Assembly: GCA_016780365.1 (NCBI GenBank) | Contig: JADHMB010000010.1 | Coordinates: 1 to 38,782, forward strand | Direction of reading: 5' to 3' | Length of the DNA: 38,782 nucleotides | Origin: Flavobacteriales bacterium | GTDB taxonomy: Bacteria > Bacteroidota > Bacteroidia > Flavobacteriales_D > Parvicellaceae | Part shown: one piece after another, positions 25,844 through 34,672 of the stretch | How the letters are laid out: every line of letters begins with the position of its first letter | Position numbering within the stretch: position 1 is the stretch's first letter | Notes under the pieces: generated by a model | Database searches by the model: none | What the model was told of the DNA's origin: nothing | What the model saw: only the letters and a program-made list of their open reading frames with translations | Program-made: the position numbers and the translations under genes

Positions 25844-26956
25844 ATGATAAAACAAATTATGCGATTATTTTTAACTACTTTAATTTTTTTAATTTTTAGT
25901 ATTTCATCAAATGCTCAATTTTGGATTACTAGCGTTAGTAGTTCTCCATTTCCAGCAAACGACTGTGATATTTTATCTGTTGTTATTGATGGTAATATGT
26001 CTTCAAGTAATTGTACTCCTACTTCTTCTTACTTAATTTCTGGAAATACTATAACCATTGATATTAATATTACTTGTGGTGGAATAGGTCTTCCAGTTAT
26101 AACACCTTATAATGAGACAGTTATCTTAGGAACAATTCCTTCTAATAATTATGTTTTAATAGTTAATCAGTCTTCTTCAGGAACCCTACTTGAAACCAAT
26201 ACAAGTTCATTAAATATTGGTACCTGTTGTGCATCCAATGCAAGTATTAGCCTTATAAGTAGCTCTAATTGTCTAGGTGAACCAACCTCTTTTATTGATT
26301 TAGGTACTGTAGCAGATAGCTTAGTTTGGACAGATAATGGAGTAGTTTTTAATCCCAATCCTTCTGCTTTAGGTTGGATTTATATATTTAATTCCTCTGG
26401 AGTTCATAATGTGATTTTAACAGCTATTGATAGTACTGGTTGTTCGGATACTAATAATTTAGTAGTTACTGTAAATAATCTCCCAGAAGTTCTTATGTCA
26501 TCTGTTTCAGCAACGTGTGCAACCTGTCAAAATGGAGAGGCCTTTGTAAATGTTGTTTCAGGGCCAATGCCTCACCAAGTTCTTTGGAGTATAGGAGGAA
26601 CTTTAAATCCACTTACAGGACTTAATCCTGGAAACTATATAGCAACTTTAACAGATGGTAATTTATGTTCAGTTACTGATTCTGTCTTAGTGGGGAATTC
26701 AGTAAGTGTAAATGAATATAAATCGCATGAATTTTTAATTTATCCCAATCCCTCTTCTGGAAAAATTTCTTTAAATATTTTTAATAGTGAATTTAATTCC
26801 ATAACTATTGAAGTTTTTAATTTATCAGGTGAAATAGTTGAAAAAAGATTCCTTTCTGGAAAATCAAATATGCATTATGACATCCATCTAGATTTGAGTA
26901 AAGGCATTTACTTTCTAAAGGTTAATAATTTCACAGAAAAAATAGTAATTCAATAA
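25844..26956 (+). CDS. T9SS-sorted secreted protein with Ig-like and SprB-like modules
   Basis: A 370-residue secreted protein of unknown role. The signal peptide is about residues 1-24 (FLTTLIFLIFSISSNAQ). Residues about 25-130 are a beta-rich, Cys-containing domain I do not recognise. A PKD-like module follows near 130-210 (NCLGEPTSFIDLGTV, SGVHNVILTAIDSTGCSDT). One SprB-like repeat lies near 217-280 (CATCQNGEAFVNVVSG, LNPGNYIATLTDGNLCS). The C-terminal 75 residues are a T9SS type A sorting domain (FLIYPNPSSGKISL, LSKGIYFLKVNNF, ending EKIVIQ). It probably stays on the cell surface. A weak AAACC/GGTTT hairpin lies in the 42-base gap before it. Confidence 0.75.
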   Translation: MIKQIMRLFLTTLIFLIFSISSNAQFWITSVSSSPFPANDCDILSVVIDGNMSSSNCTPTSSYLISGNTITIDINITCGGIGLPVITPYNETVILGTIPSNNYVLIVNQSSSGTLLETNTSSLNIGTCCASNASISLISSSNCLGEPTSFIDLGTVADSLVWTDNGVVFNPNPSALGWIYIFNSSGVHNVILTAIDSTGCSDTNNLVVTVNNLPEVLMSSVSATCATCQNGEAFVNVVSGPMPHQVLWSIGGTLNPLTGLNPGNYIATLTDGNLCSVTDSVLVGNSVSVNEYKSHEFLIYPNPSSGKISLNIFNSEFNSITIEVFNLSGEIVEKRFLSGKSNMHYDIHLDLSKGIYFLKVNNFTEKIVIQ

Positions 26957-27024
26957 ATTACTTAACTAAAATATAGGGTTTACTACTTTTTTTTGACTTT
27001 TTAAGAATGTGATTAACCATTTCT

Positions 27025-27044
27025 CAATTAACAAGTGTTAATTG
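27025..27044. promoter_or_regulatory. 20-bp near-perfect palindrome, candidate operator
   Basis: CAATTAACA (27025-27033) and TGTTAATTG (27036-27044) are perfect complements separated by AG, 47 bases upstream of the ATG at 27092. The 2-base spacer suits a dimeric repressor or activator site better than an RNA hairpin. It lies in the 135-base gap between two T9SS cargo genes. No further element was seen there except an AT-rich tract before the start. Confidence 0.4.
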
Positions 27045-27091
27045 AATTTCGAATTAATTTTTGTATATTAAAAAAAAAATATCGGTAATTA

Positions 27092-28528
27092 ATGAAAAAT
27101 TTATCTCTCATATTTCTTATTTTATTAATTAGTTTTTCTGGAAGATGCTCTCATTTAATGGGGGGGGAGATTGTTGTTCAAAATGATCAAGTGGGTAATT
27201 ATGGAATTATTTTAACTCTATATAGAGATGTTTCAGGAATTCTATTGAATAGTAACCAAACTTTAAAAGTTTTTGATGCAGGTGGTAATCAAGTTTCAAC
27301 AATTGTATCCTCTTTAGACAGCTCTACATTCCATCCTGTTTTTGGAATTCCAAATATGTCTTTATTGCCAAATAATTCTTATGGGACTGAGATTTGTTTT
27401 TATTCTGCTATTTTTACTTGTTTTATACCAGGTGATTACACGGTTACTTGGAATAATTGTTGTAGAAACCCTTCGATTGCTAATTTGATAAATCCCGGCG
27501 CACTTTCCATGTTTTTAGATTGTAGTTTTACCGTAGATTTAACAACTACTACTTCCTCTCCATATTTTCTTTCTCCACCTATTGTATGTGTTCCAGTCAA
27601 TACACCCTGGCAATATAATCCATTGCCATTTGATGAAGAAGGAGACTCTTTAAGCTGGTCATTGGACGTGCCATATGATTATGTTCCTGGAGCTTTTCCT
27701 AATGGCTATCCAATTGTTGGTTATTCAGTTCCTCCATCTTTAGCTGGTGGAAGTTTGACAATAAATCCCTACACAGGACAACTATCATGGACTGCATCTG
27801 TTACTGGAAACTATGTTTATACTGTGATTTGTGAAGAATATAGAAATGGATTAAAATTAGGAGAAATTAGAAGAGATATGCAGTTTATTGTTCTTCCAAA
27901 TGGAAACCTACCATCTCTTTCTAATTTAAATAACTTCACAACAGATTTTAATGGAATTCCTTTTGTTGAATGTATGGCAAATAGTCCTGTTAATTTAGAT
28001 TTAACAGTGATAGACAGTAGCTCTTTTTTTATAGCTTTTGATGGCATAGGTGAGATTTTTGACGATAGCTTAAACCCTATGACGTACTCAATTATTTCAA
28101 GCAACAATCCCTATGAAAAACAATTTAATCTTTCTTGGACACCAAATAATAGTGACGAAAGAGAGGAACCTTACATTATAACTACTAGATTTTTTAATGG
28201 TACTTTTTCAATGGACTATACTTTTTTTGTTTACGTAAATGGTGACAATACAGGAATTAGTGAGAGGAATCCCTCCCATAGCTTAAAATCTTTCCCAAAC
28301 CCAACTAGTAGTTCATTCATTAGTGAAATAACTTTACAACAATCTCAAAACATAGAATATTTTATTTCTAATAAAGAGGGTAAGGTGATTTTTCGAAAAA
28401 ATATTTTTATGCAAAGTGGAAACAATAAAGTGCCATTTGATATAAACCTCCCCTCAGGACTATATTTTATAAGTATGAAATTAGAAAATGGACAAGTTTT
28501 CTCTGACAAAATCCTATTTAAGAATTGA
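27092..28528 (+). CDS. T9SS-sorted secreted protein of the HxxGGEI type
   Basis: A 478-residue secreted protein. The signal peptide is about residues 1-19 and the mature part begins CSHLMGGEIVVQNDQVGNY. The GGEI start followed by YGIILTLYRDVSG resembles the N-terminal domain of large Bacteroidetes surface proteins (often written HIVGGE...YRDC). An Ig-like strand-rich region follows, with CFIPGDYTVTWNNCCRNPS, PLPFDEEGDSLSWSLD and NPYTGQLSWTA. The last 80 residues are a T9SS type A sorting domain (KSFPNPTSSSFIS, LPSGLYFISMKLENG, ending DKILFKN). Function is unknown, possibly adhesion or matrix. The stop lies inside the convergent MATE gene. Confidence 0.75.
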   Translation: MKNLSLIFLILLISFSGRCSHLMGGEIVVQNDQVGNYGIILTLYRDVSGILLNSNQTLKVFDAGGNQVSTIVSSLDSSTFHPVFGIPNMSLLPNNSYGTEICFYSAIFTCFIPGDYTVTWNNCCRNPSIANLINPGALSMFLDCSFTVDLTTTTSSPYFLSPPIVCVPVNTPWQYNPLPFDEEGDSLSWSLDVPYDYVPGAFPNGYPIVGYSVPPSLAGGSLTINPYTGQLSWTASVTGNYVYTVICEEYRNGLKLGEIRRDMQFIVLPNGNLPSLSNLNNFTTDFNGIPFVECMANSPVNLDLTVIDSSSFFIAFDGIGEIFDDSLNPMTYSIISSNNPYEKQFNLSWTPNNSDEREEPYIITTRFFNGTFSMDYTFFVYVNGDNTGISERNPSHSLKSFPNPTSSSFISEITLQQSQNIEYFISNKEGKVIFRKNIFMQSGNNKVPFDINLPSGLYFISMKLENGQVFSDKILFKN

Positions 28529-29834
28529 CAATTTTCTTGAACCTTATTAGTAAAGACATCCCTCTATAAATCATCCATAGAGTAAGGGCGACCCAAATAG
28601 TAATTAATTCCGGGATAAATAAGTCAAGAAAATATATTGTAGGGATGAAAAAGAAAAATGTTCCTATTATTAGAGTATTTCTAAGATCTACAGCTCTTCC
28701 AAGACCTTTGAAAATCCCATCAAAAGTAAATGCAATTGAATTAAATGGCTGTGCTATAATTACCATCCAGAAAATGCTTTTGAAAATAATATTAACATTT
28801 TCTTCAGGATTAAATAATTTTCCGATATATGGATAAAAAACAGTATATATCACCATTAAAACAACAGCTATTTTAATATTTATCTTTAATAAATCCTTTC
28901 CTAAAAGTTGCAGTTTTATTTTATTTTTTTCTCCCATAAATTTTCCAGCAAGGGCATTTCCAGCATTGGAATATCCATCAATAAAGAAAGCGCTAAATAT
29001 CCAAATATTATAAGCGATAGTGTATGCAGCTAGAGAACAACTTCCATAGCTATTGGCATATCTATTGGAGATTAGAAATACAAGATTTAAAACCATTGTT
29101 CTAACAAACATATTAAAGAAAATATGAAGCATTTCTTTAAAAAATGGATTTATTTTAATATCTATTTTAAAATTAAACGGGGTTTTTCTTAAGTAAAATA
29201 CTCCGCATAGAACAACCATTAGTAATTGGGAGTAAACCGATGCCCAGGCTGCACCTTTGACTCCCATGGGAGAAACTAGATGGTCTATGCCTAATACTAG
29301 GACAAAATCTAGAATAATATTGCTAAATCCACCAATTAAGCTAATGTACATTGCCCAAGAGGTGTTTTGAAATCCTCTGAAAACTCCAAAAAACAAAGCA
29401 ATGGAAAGGCTCAGTGGTAATCCATAACTTCTAATTATAAAATATTCTTTAGAGTAATTGAAAGTATTTATGCTTATTTCACCATATACTAAATTTGCTA
29501 GGTAGTTATAGTTGGTAATAAGTAAAATAGATAATATTAATCCAGTAAAAAAAGTCAATAATAGAGTTTGAGGAACCAAAGATTTAATAATTTCTATCTT
29601 GTTTGCGCCAAATTGTCTACTAATAATTGCGGAAAGAGAAGTTCTCATTTGAGCAAATCCCCATACTAATGTTGCAATTAGTCCTGCAGCTAGACCTACA
29701 CCACCTTGAGCAATGGTTGAATCTTCTCCAATTCTTCCTATAATAGCTGTATCTACTAATCCAATAAGAGGTTCTGTGATGTTGTAAAGAATTGCTGGAA
29801 TAGCTAAAGAATTTATTTCTTTTTTATTCAGCAT
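28518..29834 (-). CDS. MATE family efflux transporter
   Basis: A 438-residue inner-membrane transporter with about 12 helices in two halves. The N-terminal half has the family hallmarks TEPLIGLVDTAIIGRIG and LVWGFAQMRTSLSAIISRQFG. The second half mirrors it (SSYAAY-like CSLAAYTIAYNIW, FFIDGYSNAGNALAGKFMG). It is closer to the DinF-type branch than to NorM, judged from the N-terminal block. It likely exports cationic drugs or metabolites against a Na+ or H+ gradient; the substrate is unknown. It is the third gene of folP-MBL-MATE, with its ATG immediately before the upstream stop codon and no gap. The end overlaps the convergent gene by 11 bases. Confidence 0.92.
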   Translation of the reverse strand: MLNKKEINSLAIPAILYNITEPLIGLVDTAIIGRIGEDSTIAQGGVGLAAGLIATLVWGFAQMRTSLSAIISRQFGANKIEIIKSLVPQTLLLTFFTGLILSILLITNYNYLANLVYGEISINTFNYSKEYFIIRSYGLPLSLSIALFFGVFRGFQNTSWAMYISLIGGFSNIILDFVLVLGIDHLVSPMGVKGAAWASVYSQLLMVVLCGVFYLRKTPFNFKIDIKINPFFKEMLHIFFNMFVRTMVLNLVFLISNRYANSYGSCSLAAYTIAYNIWIFSAFFIDGYSNAGNALAGKFMGEKNKIKLQLLGKDLLKINIKIAVVLMVIYTVFYPYIGKLFNPEENVNIIFKSIFWMVIIAQPFNSIAFTFDGIFKGLGRAVDLRNTLIIGTFFFFIPTIYFLDLFIPELITIWVALTLWMIYRGMSLLIRFKKIVNS

Positions 29835-30692
29835 TTAAAGAAATTCGGTAAGTGGGTGGGTAGATTTTAATCGTATTCCTTTTTCTGTAGATTGTAGTTG
29901 ACAGCTCTCGTTTATAGGGTCGTGCTGTAGATAAAGTAAATAGTTATTTTTTAAAGCAAGTTCTAAGAAAATAGATTTTTCTTTAAGAGTTTTAAGTGGT
30001 CTAGTGTCATAGCCCATGACGTAAGGAAGTGGTATATGGCCAATACTTGGTAATAAATCAGCCATGAACGCAATCTTTTGTCCATTATAGTTAATTATAG
30101 GAATCATTTGACTCTCGGTATGACCATCTGCAAAAAAAATATCCATGTTTTGAAATATATCTTTAGTTAATTGACCCCTTCGTTTAATAAATTTCAATTG
30201 TCCACTCTCTTCAATTGGAGATATGTTGTTGCTCAAAAAAGATGCTTTTTCTCTCGGATTAGGTTTCATAGCCCAGTCCCAGTGATTTTTATTGCTCCAA
30301 TAAGTAGCATTTTTAAAAACAGGCTCTAAAATTTTTCTGTCGTTGTTTTTCCATTTTACAGCTCCACCACAATGGTCAAAGTGTAAATGGGTTAAAATTA
30401 CATCTGTTACGTCATTTAAAGAATAACCAGATTTTGTTATGGAACTTTGTAAGCTGTCTTCTCCATGAAGGTGGTAGTGACTAAAAAATTTATCTGTCTG
30501 TTTATTGCCGATTCCAGTGTCAATTAATATTAATTTATCTCCATTCTCAATAAGTAAGCTCCGCATGGCCCATGTACATAGATTGTTTTGATCTGGCTCA
30601 TTTGTTTTAATCCATAACTTTTTTGGAACAACTCCAAACATTGCACCTCCATCCAATTTAAAATATCCGGTATTTACAACAGAAAGTTTCAT
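29835..30692 (-). CDS. Metallo-beta-lactamase-fold hydrolase
   Basis: A 285-residue enzyme of the MBL superfamily. The zinc motif is HxHxDH in ILTHLHFDHCGGAVKW (near residue 101), with IDTGIGN before it and FADGHTESQMIPI later supplying further ligands. The C-terminal LLYLQHDP gives the last His/Asp pair. The length and the WSNKNHWDWAMKPNPRE block fit the N-acyl-homoserine-lactonase-like branch, but many members act on other substrates. No signal peptide is seen, so it is probably cytoplasmic. It sits between folP and the MATE gene with no spacer on either side. The true substrate is unknown. Confidence 0.88.
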   Translation of the reverse strand: MKLSVVNTGYFKLDGGAMFGVVPKKLWIKTNEPDQNNLCTWAMRSLLIENGDKLILIDTGIGNKQTDKFFSHYHLHGEDSLQSSITKSGYSLNDVTDVILTHLHFDHCGGAVKWKNNDRKILEPVFKNATYWSNKNHWDWAMKPNPREKASFLSNNISPIEESGQLKFIKRRGQLTKDIFQNMDIFFADGHTESQMIPIINYNGQKIAFMADLLPSIGHIPLPYVMGYDTRPLKTLKEKSIFLELALKNNYLLYLQHDPINESCQLQSTEKGIRLKSTHPLTEFL

Positions 30693-31547
30693 TTAATTAC
30701 AATTAATTTCCTCGTTTAAATATATACATTCCATAGCTTGTTTCACGTCGTGAACTCTTAATATTTTAGCACCTTTGGAAAGCGCAAACATATTTAAAGC
30801 AGTAGTTCCGTTAATAGAATATAATTTATTGATTTTTAACGTTTTATAAATCATAGACTTTCTACTTATTCCAGCCAAAATAGGTGCTTTAAACACTTTT
30901 AATAATTCAATATTTTTCAATAATTTATAATTATCTGCATTTGTTTTGCCAAAACCAAAACCAGGATCTATAATAACATCACTTATCCCATGAGAATTTA
31001 GCATATTTAACTTTTCAGAAAGAAATTGAATAACTTCTTTAGTTACATTTTCATACCTAGGATTGTCTTGCATGTTTTTTGGTTCTCCTTTCATATGCAT
31101 TAGAACATAAGGCACATTGTATTTTTTGATAGTTTCAAACATTTCCTTATCAATATTCCACGCGGATATATCATTGATCATTCCTGCACCAGCATCTATT
31201 GCTAAAGCAGCAACTTTCCCTCTAAAAGTATCAATAGATATATTTATTTCAGGAAAAGTATCAACTATTTTTTCTATGTAGGGAATTGTACGTCTAATTT
31301 CTTCGTCAATTGATACCTTATTTCCGCCTGGTTTTGTGGAATATCCTCCTATATCTATAATGGTTGCACCTTGATTTAAATCTTTCTCTACTTTTTTAAG
31401 TGCTTTTTCTATAGAATTGTATTTTCCACCATCAAAAAAAGAATCTGGAGTAGTATTTAAAATACTCATCACCACAGGTCTATTCAAACTTATGAGATTT
31501 CCCTTAAAATTTATGGAATAATTATCAAGTAAATATGTATCTTTCAA
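30693..31547 (-). CDS. folP: Dihydropteroate synthase
   Basis: A 284-residue folate enzyme that joins 6-hydroxymethyl-7,8-dihydropterin pyrophosphate to p-aminobenzoate (EC 2.5.1.15). The motifs are RPVVMSILNTTPDSFFDGG, TIIDIGGYSTKPGG, ISIDTFRGKVA, MINDISAW, VLMHMKGEP, DVIIDPGFGFGKT and LAGISRKSMI, covering the pterin site and the mobile loops. Translation starts at TTG 31547. It heads the minus-strand operon. Only 24 bases separate it from the divergent DUF1599 gene, so each promoter must extend into the other gene's start. TTSFTDGG-like loop residues are not unusual. Confidence 0.96.
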   Translation of the reverse strand: MKDTYLLDNYSINFKGNLISLNRPVVMSILNTTPDSFFDGGKYNSIEKALKKVEKDLNQGATIIDIGGYSTKPGGNKVSIDEEIRRTIPYIEKIVDTFPEINISIDTFRGKVAALAIDAGAGMINDISAWNIDKEMFETIKKYNVPYVLMHMKGEPKNMQDNPRYENVTKEVIQFLSEKLNMLNSHGISDVIIDPGFGFGKTNADNYKLLKNIELLKVFKAPILAGISRKSMIYKTLKINKLYSINGTTALNMFALSKGAKILRVHDVKQAMECIYLNEEINCN

Positions 31548-31571
31548 GCGTAAAAAATATTTTTAAAATTT

Positions 31572-32105
31572 ATGTCTAATACTTCTGAACAGTACGATAA
31601 CGTTATTGTCAAATGTACTGAGATTTTTAAAAAGAAAACCATTGACTACGGAACTGCTTGGAGAATTCTTCGTTCAAGTTCATTAACCGACCAGATATTT
31701 ATTAAAGCTAATAGAATTAGAACTATTCAAGAAACCGGAGCTTCTAAAGTAGACGAAGGGATAGAATCTGAGTTTATAGGAATAATAAATTACTGTGTAA
31801 TGGCTTTAATTCAAATAGACTTGAACAGCGATAAAAGAATGGAGATTCCCTCCAATGAAGTAGTAGAATTGTACAATCAAAAAATATCAATGTCCAAAAA
31901 CTTAATGCAACAAAAAAACCATGATTATGGCGAGGCATGGCGAGATATGAGGGTTTCTTCTTTAACTGATTTAATTTTAATGAAAGTTTTAAGAGTGAAG
32001 CAAATTGAAGACAATAAGGGCAAAACATTAATTTCAGAAGGAATTGATGCAAATTATTACGATATGATCAATTACAGTGTATTTGCAATGATTCATCTTA
32101 ACTAA
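31572..32105 (+). CDS. DUF1599 protein with internal duplication
   Basis: A 177-residue cytoplasmic protein of the DUF1599 family, common in Bacteroidetes and of unknown function. It is made of two similar halves. The first contains KKTIDYGTAWRILRSSSLTDQ and EGIESEFIGIINYCVMALIQI. The second contains QKNHDYGEAWRDMRVSSLTDL and EGIDANYYDMINYSVFAMIHL. The repeated DYG-AW-R-SSLTD and EGI-Y-INY blocks suggest a helical fold and perhaps a nucleotide or pyrophosphohydrolase relation, which I cannot confirm. The gene leads a forward run with the DoxX-like gene 5 bases later, then tpiA and prmA; this order is typical of the phylum. Confidence 0.9.
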   Translation: MSNTSEQYDNVIVKCTEIFKKKTIDYGTAWRILRSSSLTDQIFIKANRIRTIQETGASKVDEGIESEFIGIINYCVMALIQIDLNSDKRMEIPSNEVVELYNQKISMSKNLMQQKNHDYGEAWRDMRVSSLTDLILMKVLRVKQIEDNKGKTLISEGIDANYYDMINYSVFAMIHLN

Positions 32106-32110
32106 TAAAT

Positions 32111-33097
32111 ATGAATAATAAATTAATTGGAATTTGGATAATAAGAATTGTAGTTTCCCTGTTGTTTTTGGTATCTGCTTATGCAAAAGTGTACCACGAT
32201 CCTTCTGCCTACTTTTCAATAACAACTTTTGAAGCAAAACAACTAGTTCCGTTAGGTTTTAGTTCTGAAATTTCTTCCTACCTATCTAGAATTTTAATTG
32301 CCTTAGAGTTTTCTATTGGAATATTAATTTTATTACCGTTTTACTTAAAAAGAATTGTTATTCCTCTTACTGTATTTGTGCTTGCAGCTTTTTGTATGCA
32401 TTTAGCCATCCAAATTTATTTAACTGGAAATAGTGGTAATTGTGGTTGTTTTGGTACTCTGTTGCCTATGACACCTTTAGAAGCCATCTTAAAAAATATT
32501 TTTGCAATTGGGCTATTGGTTATTCTAAATAGATTAGTATCTAAGGACAAATCAAAGCAAATTGAAATATTTTATGGGTTTCTAATATATCTATTCTTTG
32601 TTGTTGGAATAATGGTTTTAGTACCTATAAAGAGTTCTGATAATGTTACTATTGATTCTAATAATTATCAAATTCAAGAAGATTCATTTCTAGAAGGACC
32701 AAAACAAATGAAATCTGAATTTAGTCAAACCTTACCATTTGCAGATAATGGAAGACTTATTTTATGTTTTTTTGCACCAGGTTGCGACCATTGTAGAGCA
32801 GCTGTTAGATCCATTGATTCGTTGTCTAAAATAGTAGAGAATTTTCCGAAAGTTGAAATTGTTTTCATGGATGAAGAAGTAGATAAGATTCCTGAATTTT
32901 TTGAATATGCAGGAAGTCAGTACCATTATATTGTATTAGATATTTCAACTTTTTACGATGTCCTAACTTGGGAAAGAGATACTCCAGGTATTTTTTATAT
33001 GTGGAATGGTAATATTTTAAAAGAATTTAATGGAACTAATGATAGTGCTTTTGACCCTGAATTGCTCCTTCAATCACTTGAGTATAAATACCTTTAA
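32111..33097 (+). CDS. BT_3928-like membrane protein: DoxX/MauE-type helices plus thioredoxin-like domain
   Basis: A 328-residue membrane protein. The N-terminal half (residues about 5-180) has five or so helices of the DoxX/MauE type, with RIVVSLLFLVSAYAKVYHDP at the start and GNCGCFGTLLPMTPLEAILKN in the middle. The C-terminal half (about 205-328) is a thioredoxin-like domain with Cys225 and Cys228 in FFAPGCDHCRAAVRSID and DTPGIFYMWNG near the cis-Pro position. The domain is likely periplasmic, and the helices could pass reducing power to it. The family is widespread in Bacteroidetes with no defined role. It lies between DUF1599 and tpiA with spacers of 5 and 3 bases. Confidence 0.88.
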   Translation: MNNKLIGIWIIRIVVSLLFLVSAYAKVYHDPSAYFSITTFEAKQLVPLGFSSEISSYLSRILIALEFSIGILILLPFYLKRIVIPLTVFVLAAFCMHLAIQIYLTGNSGNCGCFGTLLPMTPLEAILKNIFAIGLLVILNRLVSKDKSKQIEIFYGFLIYLFFVVGIMVLVPIKSSDNVTIDSNNYQIQEDSFLEGPKQMKSEFSQTLPFADNGRLILCFFAPGCDHCRAAVRSIDSLSKIVENFPKVEIVFMDEEVDKIPEFFEYAGSQYHYIVLDISTFYDVLTWERDTPGIFYMWNGNILKEFNGTNDSAFDPELLLQSLEYKYL

Positions 33098-33100
33098 AAA

Positions 33101-33841
33101 ATGAGAAAAAAAATTGTTGCTGGTAATTGGAAAATGAATCTTAATAAGTCTGAGGCAGATATTTTATATAACGACTTAGAATCTAAAACCTATCCAGATG
33201 ATGTAGAGGTTATTATTGCACCTGCTTCTATATATTTAGATAGTTTTAGCAATGCATCAAAAGTAAGTATTTCTTCCCAAGATGTATCTGCTAATAATAA
33301 CGGCGCTTTTACTGGGGAATTTTCTGCAGAAATGCTTTCCTCAATAAATTTACGTTTTGCAATTGTTGGGCACTCTGAGAGAAGAACTTTTCACAAAGAA
33401 ACAGATTTACTTATTTTTCAAAAAGTCGAAATGCTTTTAAAGCATGGCATCACTCCAATTTTCTGCTGTGGAGAATCTCTTTTAGATAGAGAAAGTAAAA
33501 ATCACTTTAATGTTGTAAAGTCTCAACTTTCACAAATTCTAAGTAATCTTTCTTCAGAAGAATTTAGTAAAATTGTTATCGCTTATGAACCAGTTTGGGC
33601 TATAGGAACTGGACTTACAGCTGACCCTGAAGATGCTCAAGACATGCATTCTTTTATTCGTGGCCTTATTTCAGAAGTTTTTGGTAAGGACATTTCTAAT
33701 CAAACATCTATACTTTATGGGGGAAGCTGTAAACCCTCTAATTCCAAAGAATTATTTTCTATGAAAGATATCGATGGTGGTTTAATTGGTGGAGCTTCTT
33801 TAGATTCAGCAAGTTTTGAAGCTATTATAAATTCTTTTTAG
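33101..33841 (+). CDS. tpiA: Triosephosphate isomerase
   Basis: A 246-residue glycolytic enzyme (EC 5.3.1.1) that interconverts dihydroxyacetone phosphate and glyceraldehyde 3-phosphate. The catalytic residues are in place: Lys in AGNWKMNLN near residue 11, His in FAIVGHSERR, and Glu in VIAYEPVWAIGTGL. The phosphate-binding loops YGGSCKPSN and GGLIGGASLD are present. Length is normal. ATG start 3 bases after the previous stop; the next gene begins one base after its own stop, so it is embedded in the operon. Nothing unusual. Confidence 0.98.
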   Translation: MRKKIVAGNWKMNLNKSEADILYNDLESKTYPDDVEVIIAPASIYLDSFSNASKVSISSQDVSANNNGAFTGEFSAEMLSSINLRFAIVGHSERRTFHKETDLLIFQKVEMLLKHGITPIFCCGESLLDRESKNHFNVVKSQLSQILSNLSSEEFSKIVIAYEPVWAIGTGLTADPEDAQDMHSFIRGLISEVFGKDISNQTSILYGGSCKPSNSKELFSMKDIDGGLIGGASLDSASFEAIINSF

Positions 33842-33842
33842 T

Positions 33843-34670
33843 TTGGACTATATAGAAATTCAATTCGTTTTAAAAGAAAGAGTTCCGATAATAGATGTTT
33901 TTATACAAGAAATTGCAGATTTAGGTTTTGATGCATTTCAAGAGAACTTAAATATTCTAAGTTCTTACATACCATCAATTAATTACAATGAGAAAAAGCT
34001 TCAAGAGCTACTGGACAATTACAGTGCTTTTATTATTTCATTTAAAGCAATTGATCATCCCTACAAAAATTGGAACAAAAAATGGGAAAGTAGTTTTGAA
34101 CCGATTCCAATTAATGAAAATTGTCAGGTAAGAGCTTCATTTCACCAACCCTCTAATAAAAAGTACGATATTATTATTAATCCAGAGATGTCTTTCGGAA
34201 CTGGTCACCATGAAACTACCCGTTTAATGGCTAAAGATTTATTTAAACACGATTTAAAAAATAAAACCATATTAGACTTTGGTTCCGGGACAGCTATTTT
34301 GTCAATATTAGCAGAAAAGCTTGGGGCTAAGGAAATTGACGCAGTGGAAATTGATAAAAATGCAAATCAAAATGCAATACAAAATTTGGCAACTAATAAT
34401 TGTAAAGCCATAAAAATTATTGATGGAGGTGGAGATAGTATTCCCAATAAAAAGTATGATTTTCTATTTGTTAATATAAATAGGAATACAATTATAGAAG
34501 AATTTACAAACTTTTTAAAAGTGATGAAGAAAAACTCAATGGTACTTTTTTCAGGATTTTTCGAATCGGATATTCATTACATTAAAGATTTATCTATTAA
34601 AAGTGGATTAAAAATTTTATATTCAGATTTAGAAAACCAGTGGGCATTATTGGTTATGACAAAAAAATAA
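33843..34670 (+). CDS. prmA: Ribosomal protein L11 methyltransferase
   Basis: A 275-residue SAM-dependent methyltransferase that modifies ribosomal protein L11. Translation starts at TTG 33843, giving MDYIEIQFVLKE, the usual family beginning; no upstream in-frame ATG fits. The N-terminal substrate-recognition domain (about 1-90) is followed by the catalytic domain with IINPEMSFGTGHHETTRLM, the SAM motif ILDFGSGTAILSILAEKLG, AVEIDKNA and FLFVNINRNTI. One base separates it from tpiA and two bases from the giant gene downstream, so it is probably coupled to both. Confidence 0.95.
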   Translation: MDYIEIQFVLKERVPIIDVFIQEIADLGFDAFQENLNILSSYIPSINYNEKKLQELLDNYSAFIISFKAIDHPYKNWNKKWESSFEPIPINENCQVRASFHQPSNKKYDIIINPEMSFGTGHHETTRLMAKDLFKHDLKNKTILDFGSGTAILSILAEKLGAKEIDAVEIDKNANQNAIQNLATNNCKAIKIIDGGGDSIPNKKYDFLFVNINRNTIIEEFTNFLKVMKKNSMVLFSGFFESDIHYIKDLSIKSGLKILYSDLENQWALLVMTKK

Positions 34671-34672
34671 TT

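Noticed and set aside
27817-28107. 96-residue minus-strand frame inside the T9SS protein at 27092
   Set aside because: Antisense to a coherent secreted protein; no independent support.
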